Under the pieces are notes generated by a model. It saw only the letters and a list, made by a program, of their open reading frames with translations, searched no databases and was not told the origin of the DNA. The position numbers were made by a program, and so were the translations under genes. From Diplolepis rosae (lineage: Eukaryota > Arthropoda > Insecta > Hymenoptera > Diplolepididae): a stretch of DNA of 64,000 nt. Below are positions 45,787-56,665 of this stretch, in pieces. The first letter of the stretch is position 1. The number at the start of each line of letters is the position of its first letter. Location of the stretch: NCBI GenBank assembly GCA_030998225.1, contig JAPYXD010000450.1, positions 1 to 64,000 of the forward strand. The letters run 5' to 3'.

Positions 45787-46088
45787 GTTTTTAGTTAAAT
45801 TCATAAATCCGTGATCTCTTATTATCTCCTAAAACAAAAAACGAAAATCAAACATTTTCGACATCAATATTCAACCTCTAAATTTAAATAATATTAAAAT
45901 TATTAGATATAAGGATTATTAGATATAAGAATATTATAAGATATAAAAGTGGGACATTATAGAAACTGCTTTTTCAAATTTTAATATTAGTTAAATTTGG
46001 AAGTTGGATATTGATGTCGAAAATGTTTGATTTTCGTTTTTTGTTTTAGGAGATAAGAGATCACGGATTTATGACGTTAACTAAAAAC
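45787..46088. repeat. 302 bp near-perfect hairpin inside the hAT 5' region
   Basis: Arms of about 105 bp (45787-45895 and 45983-46088) are inverted and almost identical. They share GTGATCTCTTATTATCTCCT and ACATTTTCGACATCAATAT. An AT-rich loop of about 90 bp lies between. Low divergence suggests a recent palindrome or MITE insertion. Confidence 0.85.
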
Positions 46089-47365
46089 TAATATCTTATA
46101 ATATTAAAAATTATTATTATATACAATTATTATATATTATTATATATAATTATAAATAATAATATTAAATATTTTACATTAAATTAAAAAAAAAGTATAT
46201 TACGTCTAGGTTATTTGGCACATCCAATTTGTTTTCGCAATAGGATTCCACCGAGGTAGTTCCGCTTTTCAGTACTGTCTTATTTTTAAATAAATCAGTA
46301 TTTTACAACCAATAGTTCGAATTATTCATTATTATGAATAAGGTGCTAAAATTGAGTGCTTCATGTTACGCTGAAACTTGCTAAAACTTTATAATTCTGC
46401 ATTTTTTTCTGAATTTTGAGACGTAAAAAGTAATTTTATAAGTTTCCTAACGTGATTGAATTTTCAGAGTGACGTCTTTTTGCGTCAGTGTCGTTAGTAT
46501 GGGTCGGAATCCAAGCGTGTGGTGGACACATTTCAAGAAAATCGACAAGAATTCTGCGTCTTGCGTATACTGCGACAAAGTGATAGTGACATCAGGAAAC
46601 ACCTCAAATTTAAAAGGTCATTTTGAAGCAGTTCATGGCAGCATAATAAAAACAGAAAGAGAAAATGATAAACGGAAAAGCACGCAAATTCCTTTGAATC
46701 TTGATCAAAACAGATTAAAGGTCGATTCTGCCGCTGGTTCCAGTTCCACTGCAGCGAACAGTAGTAGCAGTTCCATTCCTGGTTGCAGTTCCACTCCTGG
46801 TTGCGGTTCTGTGCGTAGCTTGTCAAGCAAGATACCATCAAAAACTAACGAAATAAGTATTAAAGATTGTTTTGAAAGCATGAAATCGTTTGAAGAAGGT
46901 GGCAGGAAGCATACCAAATTAACGAATAAGATACTGTTCATGATCTGCAAAGACTCTCAACCTGTGGCTACTGTAGAAAGAGAAGGATTTAAAGAACTTA
47001 TGAAACACGGAGCTCCGAGTTACAAAATACCATGCCGAAAGACGTTTGGAAGTCGTTTAGATAAAAAATATGAAGAATTGTCAAAGGATTATAAAAGATT
47101 GTTAAAAACAGTCAAGGATATAACTCTAACAACTGATCTCTGGAGTGACACGTTAAATACTCGAAGTTTTCTAGGAATTACGGCTCACTTTCTTCAAGGA
47201 TCAGAAATCGTGAGCGGGGTAATAGGAGTTTATGACTTTCCAACAACTCACACATCCGCTCATCTAGAAGAAAAGCTATGAGATGTGTGTAACGAGTGGG
47301 AAATAAATCTGGATCAAATCAAGCGCAATCGTTACAGACAATGCGTCTAATATAGTAACGCGAGA

Positions 47366-47783
47366 CCTGGTGGTCGACAAGCGAACTAATCAATATGGCT
47401 ACCGTTGGGCTTCGCACTGTATTGTGTATACTATACTAAAGCCAGATGCTCACAGTGTAACGCAGTAAATTAATCAATTGTTTGACAAATAAATATATAG
47501 TTAACATAAAAAGTAAGTGAAAAGTGCATAAATAAATATAAGCGTGAAAATGGAATTCTCACCGAAACACAGGAAAGGAAAGGACTTTACTCGTAAAGGC
47601 AGTGCTTGTACGTACTCGCATAACGTATTTAATGACAACAAAAGCATTTTTAGCATTTACAGATAAACGTTATTTGAAAAGTCCTATTCAGATCAACAGT
47701 AAATACGTGAACGCCGAAGCCCTGCGGCAGCAATGATTGTTTTCATGCAGCAGCACCCCTAAGCCCGCGGTGGACGTTTGTTT
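47366..47783. other. unidentified ~420 bp insertion in the hAT transposase
   Basis: It sits exactly where the other hAT copy (29750-29830) encodes a continuous segment. The insert includes ATGGAATTCTCACC starting a short frame (47551) and a TAAATATATAG stretch. I recognise no element and see no clear TIR or target duplication. About 36 bp of the transposase are missing at the site. Confidence 0.65.
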
Positions 47784-48552
47784 TGCCAATAGGATGCTGT
47801 GCACACGAAATTAATTTGGTGGCCACAAATTCCATTAAAGGCATTAAAGACTTGGTGACTTTAATACAAAAAGTCAAAGCTATCGTCACGTGGTTCAAGC
47901 AATATAATAATGCCAGTAATGACTTGAAAGCCGCTTCTGACCTTAAACTTAAACAAGATGTAGATACAAGGTGGAAATCGACGTTATATATGTTATTAAG
48001 GTTCATCCTCCTTCGTCCTATTGTCAGCGAAATTCTTTTCCATCAGCCTTCAGCACCTTCTATGATAACACCACAAGAATTCGAACAGTTATCAGAAGTT
48101 TGCGATATTCTGAAGCCACTAGAGGAAATAACACGCGAATGGTCAGGAGAGAAATATGTCACACTTAGCAAGGTAATACCAATGATTAACGCTCTACTAG
48201 AGGAGCTTCACCTAATGAAACCAAAGAATGAGATGACACAGCAGCTGAAAATCGACATGTTAGCTGAGATTAAAAAGCAGTTTGAAGTTTTAGAAAAAAA
48301 AACCGATGTTCGCTGTTGCAACTCTTCTCGACCCTAGGTTTAAAAAACTTGACTTCAAAGATCACGTTGCCTGTGCGTACGCTGTGAACCTTGTAAAAAA
48401 TTTATTGTTGCGACTACAACCTCCAGTTCCTGAGTCTCTCGAAGAAGTGACCACCGACCCTCAACAGCGCATTTCAGGTAAGGCTATCTAAGTAACAGTA
48501 TTCAATTTAAAAGTAGCCCCAGAATATCTAGAATTTATTTAGTAATTATTAA

Positions 48553-48557
<5 letters not shown>

Positions 48558-48592
<35 letters not shown>
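48558..48592. repeat. (TA)n microsatellite in the hAT intron
   Basis: About seventeen uninterrupted TA units within intron 48478-48655. Confidence 0.95.
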
Positions 48593-48593
<1 letters not shown>

Positions 48594-49011
48594 CTATTAT
48601 TCGGTGAATATTTTTTTCAATTAAATAATAACTATTTCCTAAACTTGTGTTACAGAGAAAGAATCAAGATCGACGCTGTGGAATAGGCATTTGCTTCTTG
48701 TAAAAATGGCCGACCAAAGGAGACAAATGACGTCGAATCACGAGATGCCTGATGAACTGTCTCTATTCTTGAGGACACCAACTGCTCCTCTTGAGGCAGA
48801 CCCGATCAAATTATGGATCGATTTGACACCAACGTACCCGAAACTGGCTAAAATAGCATTAAAATATTTGCCCATTATGGCAACTTCAGTGCCAAGCGAA
48901 AGGCTCTTCTCAAAAGCGGGTGAAAATATGAATGCAAGACGAAATCGCCTGTCAGGCCAAAGACTACACAAGCAGCTATTCTTAGGCTCGCTTGCGAAAA
49001 CCCTTTGGTAA

Positions 49012-50325
49012 TAAGAAGAGTTTTAATCGCAACAAAAAAGGGGCATGCTGATACTTTCTGTTGGAAGTGATTGAGAAAAATAATTTGAAGTGTTTCTTGT
49101 TCATTTTTTAGTTTCTTTTCGTTTGCAGTTTTTTTTCTATTTTTAAATGTATTAAGGGCTCTAGAAGTTGCAAGGCCTAAGAAGCAAATTTTTGATCGAT
49201 GGTGAAGAAAAATAAGCTGAATTCACAGTAATATATTATTATATGGTTTATTATTAATTATTAAAGTTGAGATGCTTTCTTTCTTTTTCTCCCTTCCTTT
49301 CTTTCTGCGCATGTTTTTAAACTATTAATTTACTATTTACTTTGCATGTTTCTTCAGTTGAATTTTCATGTTTCTTTCTTTTAGTTCTTTCAATATACCG
49401 CATAATTGGATTTTTATTTTATTTCGTATGTTTATAGCAGGATAAATCGAGAATGCAGAATTCAAGGAAACCTGGATGGTAAAAACGTATTTCTACAAAA
49501 TTTAAAAACCAGTAACAGAGTATTTAGGTGGGCAATGCACTACAATTACTCTTAATTCGACAGTGTATTCTTTTGGATACATAATTACATATGTATAATA
49601 TATCTGTCTTCATTTAGAAAGTTTTTGAAACATATATTGCTTTTTAATATATTTTAATCGAAAATTTATTGTTATTACACCCGAAATTCATAACTTGTTT
49701 TGAAACCTTTAAGCGATGTCAATTTTCATGCAAACAAGTTGTTTCGGATATTTTTAATTGTGGTTCTATATTTTAGAATATATATCTATAAAATTATTTG
49801 CACCAAAATATTGTAAAAGAAAGATTATAAGTCGAATTAAGAGTTATAAACATACAAATCATTTTAAATCAACACTGTCATAATTATGTTTATTGATTTC
49901 CATTTAACTGATTGTGTTTCAGATTCAAGAATAAGAGTAAATCGATTTGTAACAATCGTCAAGAATCTATAGCAGCGTTTAAAAGTGAGCAATAATTAAA
50001 AATCAAAACTGTTTCATCTCGAAAATTACTTTATAATTATTTTGATTAATTTTAATTTCAGTAATTTTTTTTTTAGAACTGAAAAACCTTAAATCGACGC
50101 TCAAGCAGCGAAACTTTCAACTTTAAGTCATATGTAGCTTTTAAATACACATTTATTTTTAACAATTGATTTGTTTTTTTTTCCTTATTGACCATGTTCC
50201 ACGTTTGAATAATAAAAAAAGCTTTCATATGTGCACAATTATAGTCTTTATTATTTACTTTATTTAAAAAAAAATATATAATAGCATTGTTTAAATAGCA
50301 TTGTTCAAAAAATTATATATTTTAA
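49012..50325 (+). other. hAT 3' non-coding region
   Basis: AT-rich DNA between the transposase stop and the subterminal repeats. No second gene was seen. Confidence 0.6.
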
Positions 50326-50463
50326 ACATCGATGTTTCTTGCAACATCGATGTTTTTGCTCTTTAACATCGATGTTTTGTTTTGACATCGATGTTGTTCT
50401 TCCGATGTATCGATGTTACGAAACATCGATGTTTTATTTCGATGTCCCATCACTACTATTGTG

Positions 50464-50818
50464 CAAACGCACTGGCTCAGACGGCCAACATTGAGAATAC
50501 TGAACGGAACTTACGGAAGCTGAAATGACTCCATTTTCCTTTTCCCGGATAACCTCTCGATGCTCTGCTGATAGCCTTGTGGTCGAAAATATAGAAGAAA
50601 AGAAGAAGGTATGAAAAATATTTAACATCCATTTACATATCAGTACTTCGGGCATTCAATACGTAAAAATCCACACACACCTGTTTTAAAAATACTTCCA
50701 ACATGCCGAAATTCAATATATTTTTTCCAAACAAAGGCTATGTGTTCTCACACGAAAAAATTTCCATACAGATTTCTTTTCCAAATTTTTGATTAATTAA
50801 TTTTATTATTTTATTTTG
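50464..50818. other. short intergenic spacer between elements
   Basis: Nothing recognised apart from an open minus-strand frame of no known family. Confidence 0.4.
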
Positions 50819-51567
50819 AAATTTCAGGGTGCACAGTCTTTTCTTTTTTTTTCTTTGTTTCCCCTTTTCTTGAGCAATTCCCCTTTCTTCCCAAATTCTC
50901 GAAAATCTTCCCTTTTTTCATTAAGAATACAATATTTGAATTACGCGGAAAAATTCTTTCGCATACGAGCGCACACAAAGACTAATTACCATAAACTCAG
51001 TTTAGGTAACACAAATAAATATATTCGTCTACGGCAAGGACCAAAAAATATTGAATGGATTTTTTCTAGGTGTATAAATCAGTTTCCAAAAGATATTTCT
51101 TTTTCACAAAATTGTGCGCCAAAAAAACTACAACGTACTTCGATTAGATTCTCAAATAACTATAAGTTCCTTTAAAAGTTTAAGATGTTTATATTTCTCC
51201 AAGTTGTGAACCAAAAAATGTTTCTATATATCTATATTTCACATAGACCTATAAAATTCGTAAACTGAATTAAGAGAAACGTATAGAAGTTGAATCTCTA
51301 TTCTATGATAATTTTGTTCCTTTAGTCTACAATGTGATAAAAACAATAATTAATATGCTTCGTCTAGATTTAGAAAATTGACTGAATAGAACATTATAAC
51401 TATATAAAGATGAATAAAAATATAACATTTCCTTAAAAAACATTTTTTCCTTGTTTTCAACATGTAAGAATTAATGTTTAATCTTTCCCCTTTTTTCTCC
51501 TTTTCCGCGAAAAATTACCCTAATTCCCCTTTTTTGAGTTCATTTTACGCTGTGCACCCTGAAATTT
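50819..51567. mobile_element. hAT-like MITE with CAGGGTGCACAG ends
   Basis: AAATTTCAGGGTGCACAG at the left and its exact complement at the right (51550-51567) form an 18-bp inverted repeat. The core CAGGGTGCACAG resembles hAT termini. The surrounding AAATTT makes the target duplication ambiguous. The interior is pyrimidine-rich (CCCCTTTT words) with no transposase. Confidence 0.75.
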
Positions 51568-52084
51568 GTATGAAGATGAAAACTAGAGTTGTATGCTATG
51601 ATAGTATATAATTTATTTTTCTTGCCAAAAAGTCACAATTACTGAAAACTTGAAACTTTTTTTATTGAAAAAAATATATGAAGTTGTAATGGAAATATAT
51701 ATACATATGTAACTTTGGGTTTAGAGTTTTGTTTTTATAATTTTTGTCAATGATCCTATTTATTCCTATAGTATATTTATTTATTTGGAGCTATAATTTT
51801 CTCTGCTTATAAAGCATTCTTTCTTTACTACAAAAACGATTATTGTTAAAATGACATTTAAAATTACTTCTTCTGTCTTTTTAATTCAGGCTCACTGAAA
51901 AATGATAAGAAGTGATACTATACGTCTTTGAATGTGGAGTAAAAATTCTCCATTGCTGAATAGCTACAATTATGTCATCGTACAACAAGGTTAGGTTTTG
52001 AAGAGAAAAAAAGATATTGAGGAAAGTCAGGTTATCTTTATAGTCTTATTTTAGAGAATTTGAAATCTTTCTGTTGAGAAAAAG
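51568..52084. other. intergenic, possible SINE body
   Basis: No gene. Because the tRNA-like head next door reads on the minus strand, part of this stretch could be its body. Confidence 0.35.
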
Positions 52085-52165
52085 ACTTTGACTACGCTGG
52101 GATACGAACCCACGTCTTTCGATTGCCGGTTGACTGCTCCAACCAACTGAGCTGTGGGGAGCGCT
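52085..52165 (-). repeat. tRNA-derived SINE head
   Basis: On the minus strand AGCTCAGTTGG (52143-52153) is a good A box and GGTTCGTATCC (52100-52110) a good B box, with the usual spacing of a Pol III internal promoter. The acceptor and anticodon stems do not pair properly, so this is not a working tRNA. It is most likely a SINE or tRNA pseudogene. Confidence 0.75.
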
Positions 52166-52169
52166 AGTA

Positions 52170-53780
52170 TTTAGGTTCCCCCTCCTGCTGAGGGAGTGGG
52201 GATACCACCGCGCGACCAGGGGAGTCGACTCGCTAGTTAGTTAGTGGCTTGCTGGCCGGCACACGCGAAGTGCCAGAGATATCTCTTCACTTGTAGAACT
52301 ATATATTAACAGATGTAACTTAAATAAAGTAGTGTTGTCTTGGTTTATTTAATCAGTGCGTCTCTCTCTCGTCCCGCATTTACGGTTCAGAGTAAAAGGT
52401 GCAAATGGATAGACCTTTAGTCTACTGAGTCTAAGAACTCCATAGAGCTACGCAGGCGTCCGACATCTTCTTTTCCACAGGAAAACCTCTTTATATTGCC
52501 TCGTGGAACTGACTTACGGCTGTAAATGATTTCAAATTAGATGGTTGAGTTTGAAATTTTTGTCACTTCAATAATATAGGCAGTGATAAAAATTTCAAAC
52601 TTAAGCATCTATTTTATATCTTTATAGTAACAGGCACATCAAACGACTGCCAGAAATATAATTTTCAGGGGTATAACTCACTTTTTTTATAACCTTATTT
52701 ATAATGTTTTATTTAAAAAATATTTTCAGTATTTCTATAACTTTTTTGTGCTTTTCTTTAGGAGACAATTTAAAATCTAAAAAACTTTGCAGCGATTTCA
52801 AATAAGAAATGCTGCACAATAAATATGTTTATGTGCCTCCGGCACGTAAACTCACTTTTACGCTACAGTTGAGAGTAGCGTAATGTTGTGTCTTACGATA
52901 CAGAGGAATGTAATGTAAGTAGTATAACATAGGGGGTATGACTCCACTTACCGACGGAGCAGCAGGCGGCCTCTACCTTACCGGCAGTCGGTATTGCAGG
53001 ACACCGCTAGGTTACGAAATTTCATCGGCATATGGGATCCCTACCTTACCGACCGAGCTGTTGCTCACCTATGGGTGGTGCAACTGTTGTTTTCCGAAAG
53101 TGTCATTGCACTCTGTCTGGGACATCAGCTGTTTTACCGGCAGAGTATTTGCGCTATTATGCAAGGGAGTGTGCTTACATGTTAATTAAGAGATAGCGCT
53201 ACTAAAGTTTACCGACAGTAACATTTGACAGTGTACCTAACTTATCAAGCAAGTGGAAATCTCACGTTGAGTTTCCCTCTTTTATATAAACGTTTTTTTT
53301 TTTTTTTATTTTACCACTGTACAACTTTGTGCTTGTTAGTTTATTCTAACAATTTAACCAGGTAAGTATTTATTTGCATTCCTCCTCAACCTAGAACTTT
53401 GCTTTATGAATTATTTGGTATGGCCGATTATATTTACTTGTGATGTACTTAAATATAAATTAAAAAAATTTAAATTTAAATTTAAAATTTATTTCTAAAT
53501 TCAAATACGAGCGCGCTATGTAATAAGCTATCTCCGTGGTGAAGAGAGACAGAACACACCCTTTGATACCACCTTGTTTATTCCCACCATAGCTACCTCT
53601 CCGTGAAATGGCTTCTATCGTCCAGGCTCCACCAAATGGTAGCAGTACCTGGAAGTCTTTCTTAGTGAATATCTTCGAGATCAATTTACTTTAATCGCGT
53701 AAGTTACATTCAATATGTATCAAATGTTTGTTTTATGAACTATATAGTTACCTAAAATGTAAATGTTTTAGTTTATTTTA
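52170..53780. other. mixed non-coding region
   Basis: A GC-richer stretch at 52170-52470 has a hairpin CCCCCTCC/GGAGTGGGG and AATAAA-like words and may be part of a retroelement end. 52930-53200 has ACCGGCAG/TTACCGA words. No gene is supported. Confidence 0.4.
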
Positions 53781-53799
53781 GAAGTAATACCCTAATAGC

Positions 53800-53960
53800 A
53801 CAGTACATTCCATGAACATTCATGGAACGTTCCGTGGGGACATACGGAACGTCCCCCGGGAACGTTCCATGAACATACCTGGAACGTGCGAAATGTCCGC
53901 ACTCCGGGGACGTTCCGAAGGGACGTTACCGGAAAGTCCCACCGAAACATTTCTGGGACC
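53800..53960. repeat. GGAACGTTCC palindrome cluster
   Basis: GGAACGTTCC, GGAACGTCCC, GGGAACGTTCC, GGGGACGTTCC and GGGACGTTACC words follow in tight succession, with CATGAACAT-type palindromes at the left. It is non-coding, perhaps a foldback remnant. Confidence 0.65.
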
Positions 53961-54239
53961 TTCATATTTCATTAGCAAAAAATAGTTCTAAACTTAACCG
54001 AGAGGTGGAGACATTGTCTACTTTTACTAGTTCTGTAACAAAATGTATCTCTTACCCACAGAGCAAAGGAAAGTTAGGTTGCAGTTTTGTCGGGAGATGT
54101 CGCTGCTAATGATTGCTGGATACTTTGTGAAGTGAGAATTTATCCGCTAGATGTCAGTGATGTCAACTGAATGCTCAACAGAAATGAGTACATAGTTCAG
54201 CCTAGGGAAGTTTCATGGTTTTTTTTCATACAGTTATTA

Positions 54240-54680
54240 TAGAGTAGGCACACAATAGGGGCGTGTCAAAGTGGAAGCGTACGGTCGTTAGAAAGAGAGA
54301 GAAGGCGAGGTTGGTGAAGCCCTCTCACTCTACTAGCGACAGCGTAGTTCTTGTTTACATTTTTAAGACTGTCAGGTTAGGTTGCGTGTTTTTTTTCAAG
54401 TCGTTGGCGAATGCTTATCGCGTTCTGGACGAGAGAGAGAGAGGGATAGACTAATTCGATTCAATTCAATATTCACATTTGTTACGTCATTATTGCATAA
54501 CTGTTCTGGTCCCATGCGTATCACAGTTACATAACAAATTTTTTTATGTAATTGTTATAGAACAACTATATAACGATTCTTATTATGTAACTGTGATCCG
54601 CATGGGACGCCATTTTTATAGAACTGTTATGTAACAATGACGTAACAAATGTGAATGTTCACTGGGTTTTGCCTACTCTA
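54240..54680. mobile_element. MITE with TAGAGTAGGCA ends
   Basis: TAGAGTAGGCA at 54240-54250 is inverted at 54670-54680 (TGCCTACTCTA), and TA-rich DNA flanks both. A smaller palindrome (54471-54656) is nested inside. Confidence 0.65.
54471..54656. repeat. 186 bp palindrome nested in the MITE
   Basis: ATTCACATTTGTTACGTCA at the left is inverted at the right. Inner words TCCCATGCG/CGCATGGGA and CACAGTTACATAA/TTATGTAACTGTG pair too. The centre is near 54563. Confidence 0.85.
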
Positions 54681-54780
54681 TGTATAATAAATCTATTCTT
54701 TTATTGGGTATTATATTTACATATATTGCGTTACATTCTTTCTACATCCAGCCTTCGTCTCCGTATATTAGATTACGTTG

Positions 54781-54951
54781 ATTCAATGTAGTTTATTTAT
54801 ATTGGCATTGGGTCATAATTTTTCATTAAAAAACAATGTTCAAGCAAACATATCAAAAAATTTTTAAAGGGGCAGAAAATATATTGTAGGGATGAAAAAG
54901 GCAAACAAAATTATGACCCAATGCCAATATAAATAAACTACATTGAATTTA
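54781..54951. mobile_element. 171 bp MITE with ~40 bp near-perfect TIRs
   Basis: TTCAATGTAGTTTATTTATA at the left continues through TTGGCATTGGGTCATAATTT. It is exactly inverted at 54910-54951. The loop is about 85 bp and no transposase is possible. Confidence 0.93.
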
Positions 54952-55445
54952 TTTTTGAGTCAAGATAAAAACTGAAGACATTAATACAAACATGTCTCAA
55001 AATTACGTTGATTATTAAATTGAGCTGCCGCGTCATAAAGGGCACTTGAAATTATTTTAATATTTTTGGTCACTCAATGACCTTAAGAATTTTTAGAAAA
55101 TGTTTCTCCAAAACATACACTCTTATAGAAAATTCAAGAACACAACTTTTTTCTCCCAAGGAATGTTACAAAGCTGTCAAACTCTTTTCACGTTCCTCTC
55201 TCCAGTGAGGAGACTTCAGTTGAGTCTTGATTCACCTATTTATTTATAATTTGGGAAAATAATGTAAGGTATCATTTATGAAGAATCACTTTTTTTTACA
55301 CAATTAATTAATTTCGTTGTTTTTTAAATTGATACTTTTCGTGAAAAATATTAATTTTTTTATAATGTAAATTCTAAATGTATAAGATTTACCAGCGATA
55401 GACTCTAGTCGAACTGTATGCATGGACTAACGCAAGACGTAGTCA
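54952..55445. other. intergenic, nothing recognised
   Basis: No supported feature. Confidence 0.4.
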
Positions 55446-55990
55446 AGTGCCACGTAGAGGCGATTCGACTTCTCCATCAGCTTATCAAGTAGTCAAAAAA
55501 AATATTCCAAAAAGTTTAATGGAATATTCCATGATTTTTGATAATTTTGGGTTGGCATATCTGTATACATAATAAACTTACTGCATAAAGGCTGAACAAT
55601 TAAAGTTTAATTATCAGCAACATGATGAAATTAATATTTTATGAGCTTGTAGAATACAAAATGAATTTTAATTTAATTATAATCATTTTATCCACTACAG
55701 TTTCTTATCGTTTATCAAATTACCACGTTTTATGCTCGAACCGCCACGTAGAGGCGGTTCGACTTCTCCATCAGCTTATCAAGTAGTCAAAAAGAATGTT
55801 CCAAAAAGTTTAGGTCAAACTTCTCGGAATATTCCATGATTTTTGATAATTTTGGGTTGGCATATCTGTATACATAATCAAATTATTTCATAAAGGCGAA
55901 ACAATCAACGCCTAATCATCATCAACGTGAATAAATCAATATTTTCTGGGCTATTAGGATACAAAATGAAGATTAATTTATATTAATTTT
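55446..55990 (+). repeat. two ~245 bp direct repeats, spacing 297 bp
   Basis: GCCACGTAGAGGCG(A/G)TTCGA starts copies near 55449 and 55741. Both share CTTCTCCATCAGCTTATC, CCATGATTTTTGATAATTTT and GGCATATCTGTATACATAA. Homology fades in the AT-rich tails. Confidence 0.9.
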
Positions 55991-56557
55991 TTTTCATTAT
56001 AAATGTTTAGTTAAATTTTTCGGAAATTTATAATTATATATATACATCTAGTCTTCGGCCCTGCAGAAAATAACTTACCTGCAAACATTATTTGTTATTC
56101 ATGAAATTCTATCATGAATTCTCCTTTACAAAAATCTCGCATTGAACTGTTGGAGGCCAATACTTTCCATTGCGCTACTGGTAATTGAACTCAATACACA
56201 CTTGATTATACAATCCATTTTGCCTACTTTTGCACATACCTGTGTCTAAGGTTTAGAAGGGCGTAGATACTTTCAAATCTTATATAATATTAATTTGTCC
56301 AGTCTAATTTTGCTACCGTCTTAATTTATCACAAAATACATAACTCACTAATAGATCATTCAATGAAAACATTATCATTTGAAGCAACGTTTCAAAAAAT
56401 TCTCTCGTTATGTGTGCAAATTTTTATCAAGGCGTATTTCCATCTAGTAGCCATCTACCTGGATTTCTAGCCCAGTGATTTTGTGGTCAATTGAGTTTGT
56501 GACAAACTCAGGCTGTGGAAAAATCTATACCTACTACGAAATAAATACCAAATTATA
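55991..56557. other. intergenic, nothing recognised
   Basis: No supported feature. Confidence 0.4.
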
Positions 56558-56565
56558 CCTGAAAC

Positions 56566-56657
56566 TAGTGTTGTAAATTTACCGGTGTGTCCTCCTTTAA
56601 CCTTTAGCGACGTGACTATAGATTAAAGGAGGAAAAATCGTTAAATTTACAACACTA
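56566..56657. mobile_element. 92 bp hAT-type micro-MITE
   Basis: TAGTGTTGTAAATTTA at the left is inverted at the right (TAAATTTACAACACTA), with inner TCCTCCTTTAA/TTAAAGGAGGA pairing. The flanks CCTGAAAC and CCTCAAAC form an 8-bp duplication with one mismatch. The TAGTG terminus and 8-bp TSD fit hAT. Confidence 0.8.
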
Positions 56658-56665
56658 CCTCAAAC

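Larger units (their letters stand above)
46499..48971 (+). pseudogene. hAT transposase, intron-bearing, broken
   Basis: The ATG at 46499 starts a BED-type zinc finger (VWWTHF, C-x2-C at CVYC, then LKGHFEAVHG), then a serine-rich linker. The catalytic region has TTDLWSDTLNTRSF, VTDNASNIV and CCAHEINLVAT. Exon 2 (48656 onward) gives the hATC dimerisation domain (YPKLAKIALKYLP, TSVPSERLFSKAGE), and the frame closes by 49011. The intron 48478-48655 starts GTAAGG and ends TTACAG, with matching phase. Lesions are TGA at 47279-47281, a one-base shift near 47321, an insertion of about 420 bp (47366-47783) and a shift in an A9 run near 48295. All lesions lie in the middle; ends and exon 2 look intact. 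Confidence 0.93.
45443..50455 (+). mobile_element. near full-length hAT element, 5.0 kb
   Basis: The termini are TAGTGATGGGACATCGA and its complement TCGATGTCCCATCACTA. They are flanked by CTCTTGTG (45435-45442) and CTATTGTG (50456-50463), an 8-bp duplication with one mismatch. Each end has a run of ATCGATGTTT-like subterminal repeats (45445-45590 and 50326-50445), the expected transposase-binding arrays. The body carries a two-exon transposase gene, broken, plus an inserted hairpin. Confidence 0.93.

Noticed and set aside
52085..52165. Functional tRNA gene
   Set aside because: A and B boxes are good but acceptor and anticodon stems do not pair; a SINE head fits better.
53460..53684. Short minus-strand frame resembling a coding exon
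   Set aside because: No splice signals in phase and no recognised family.
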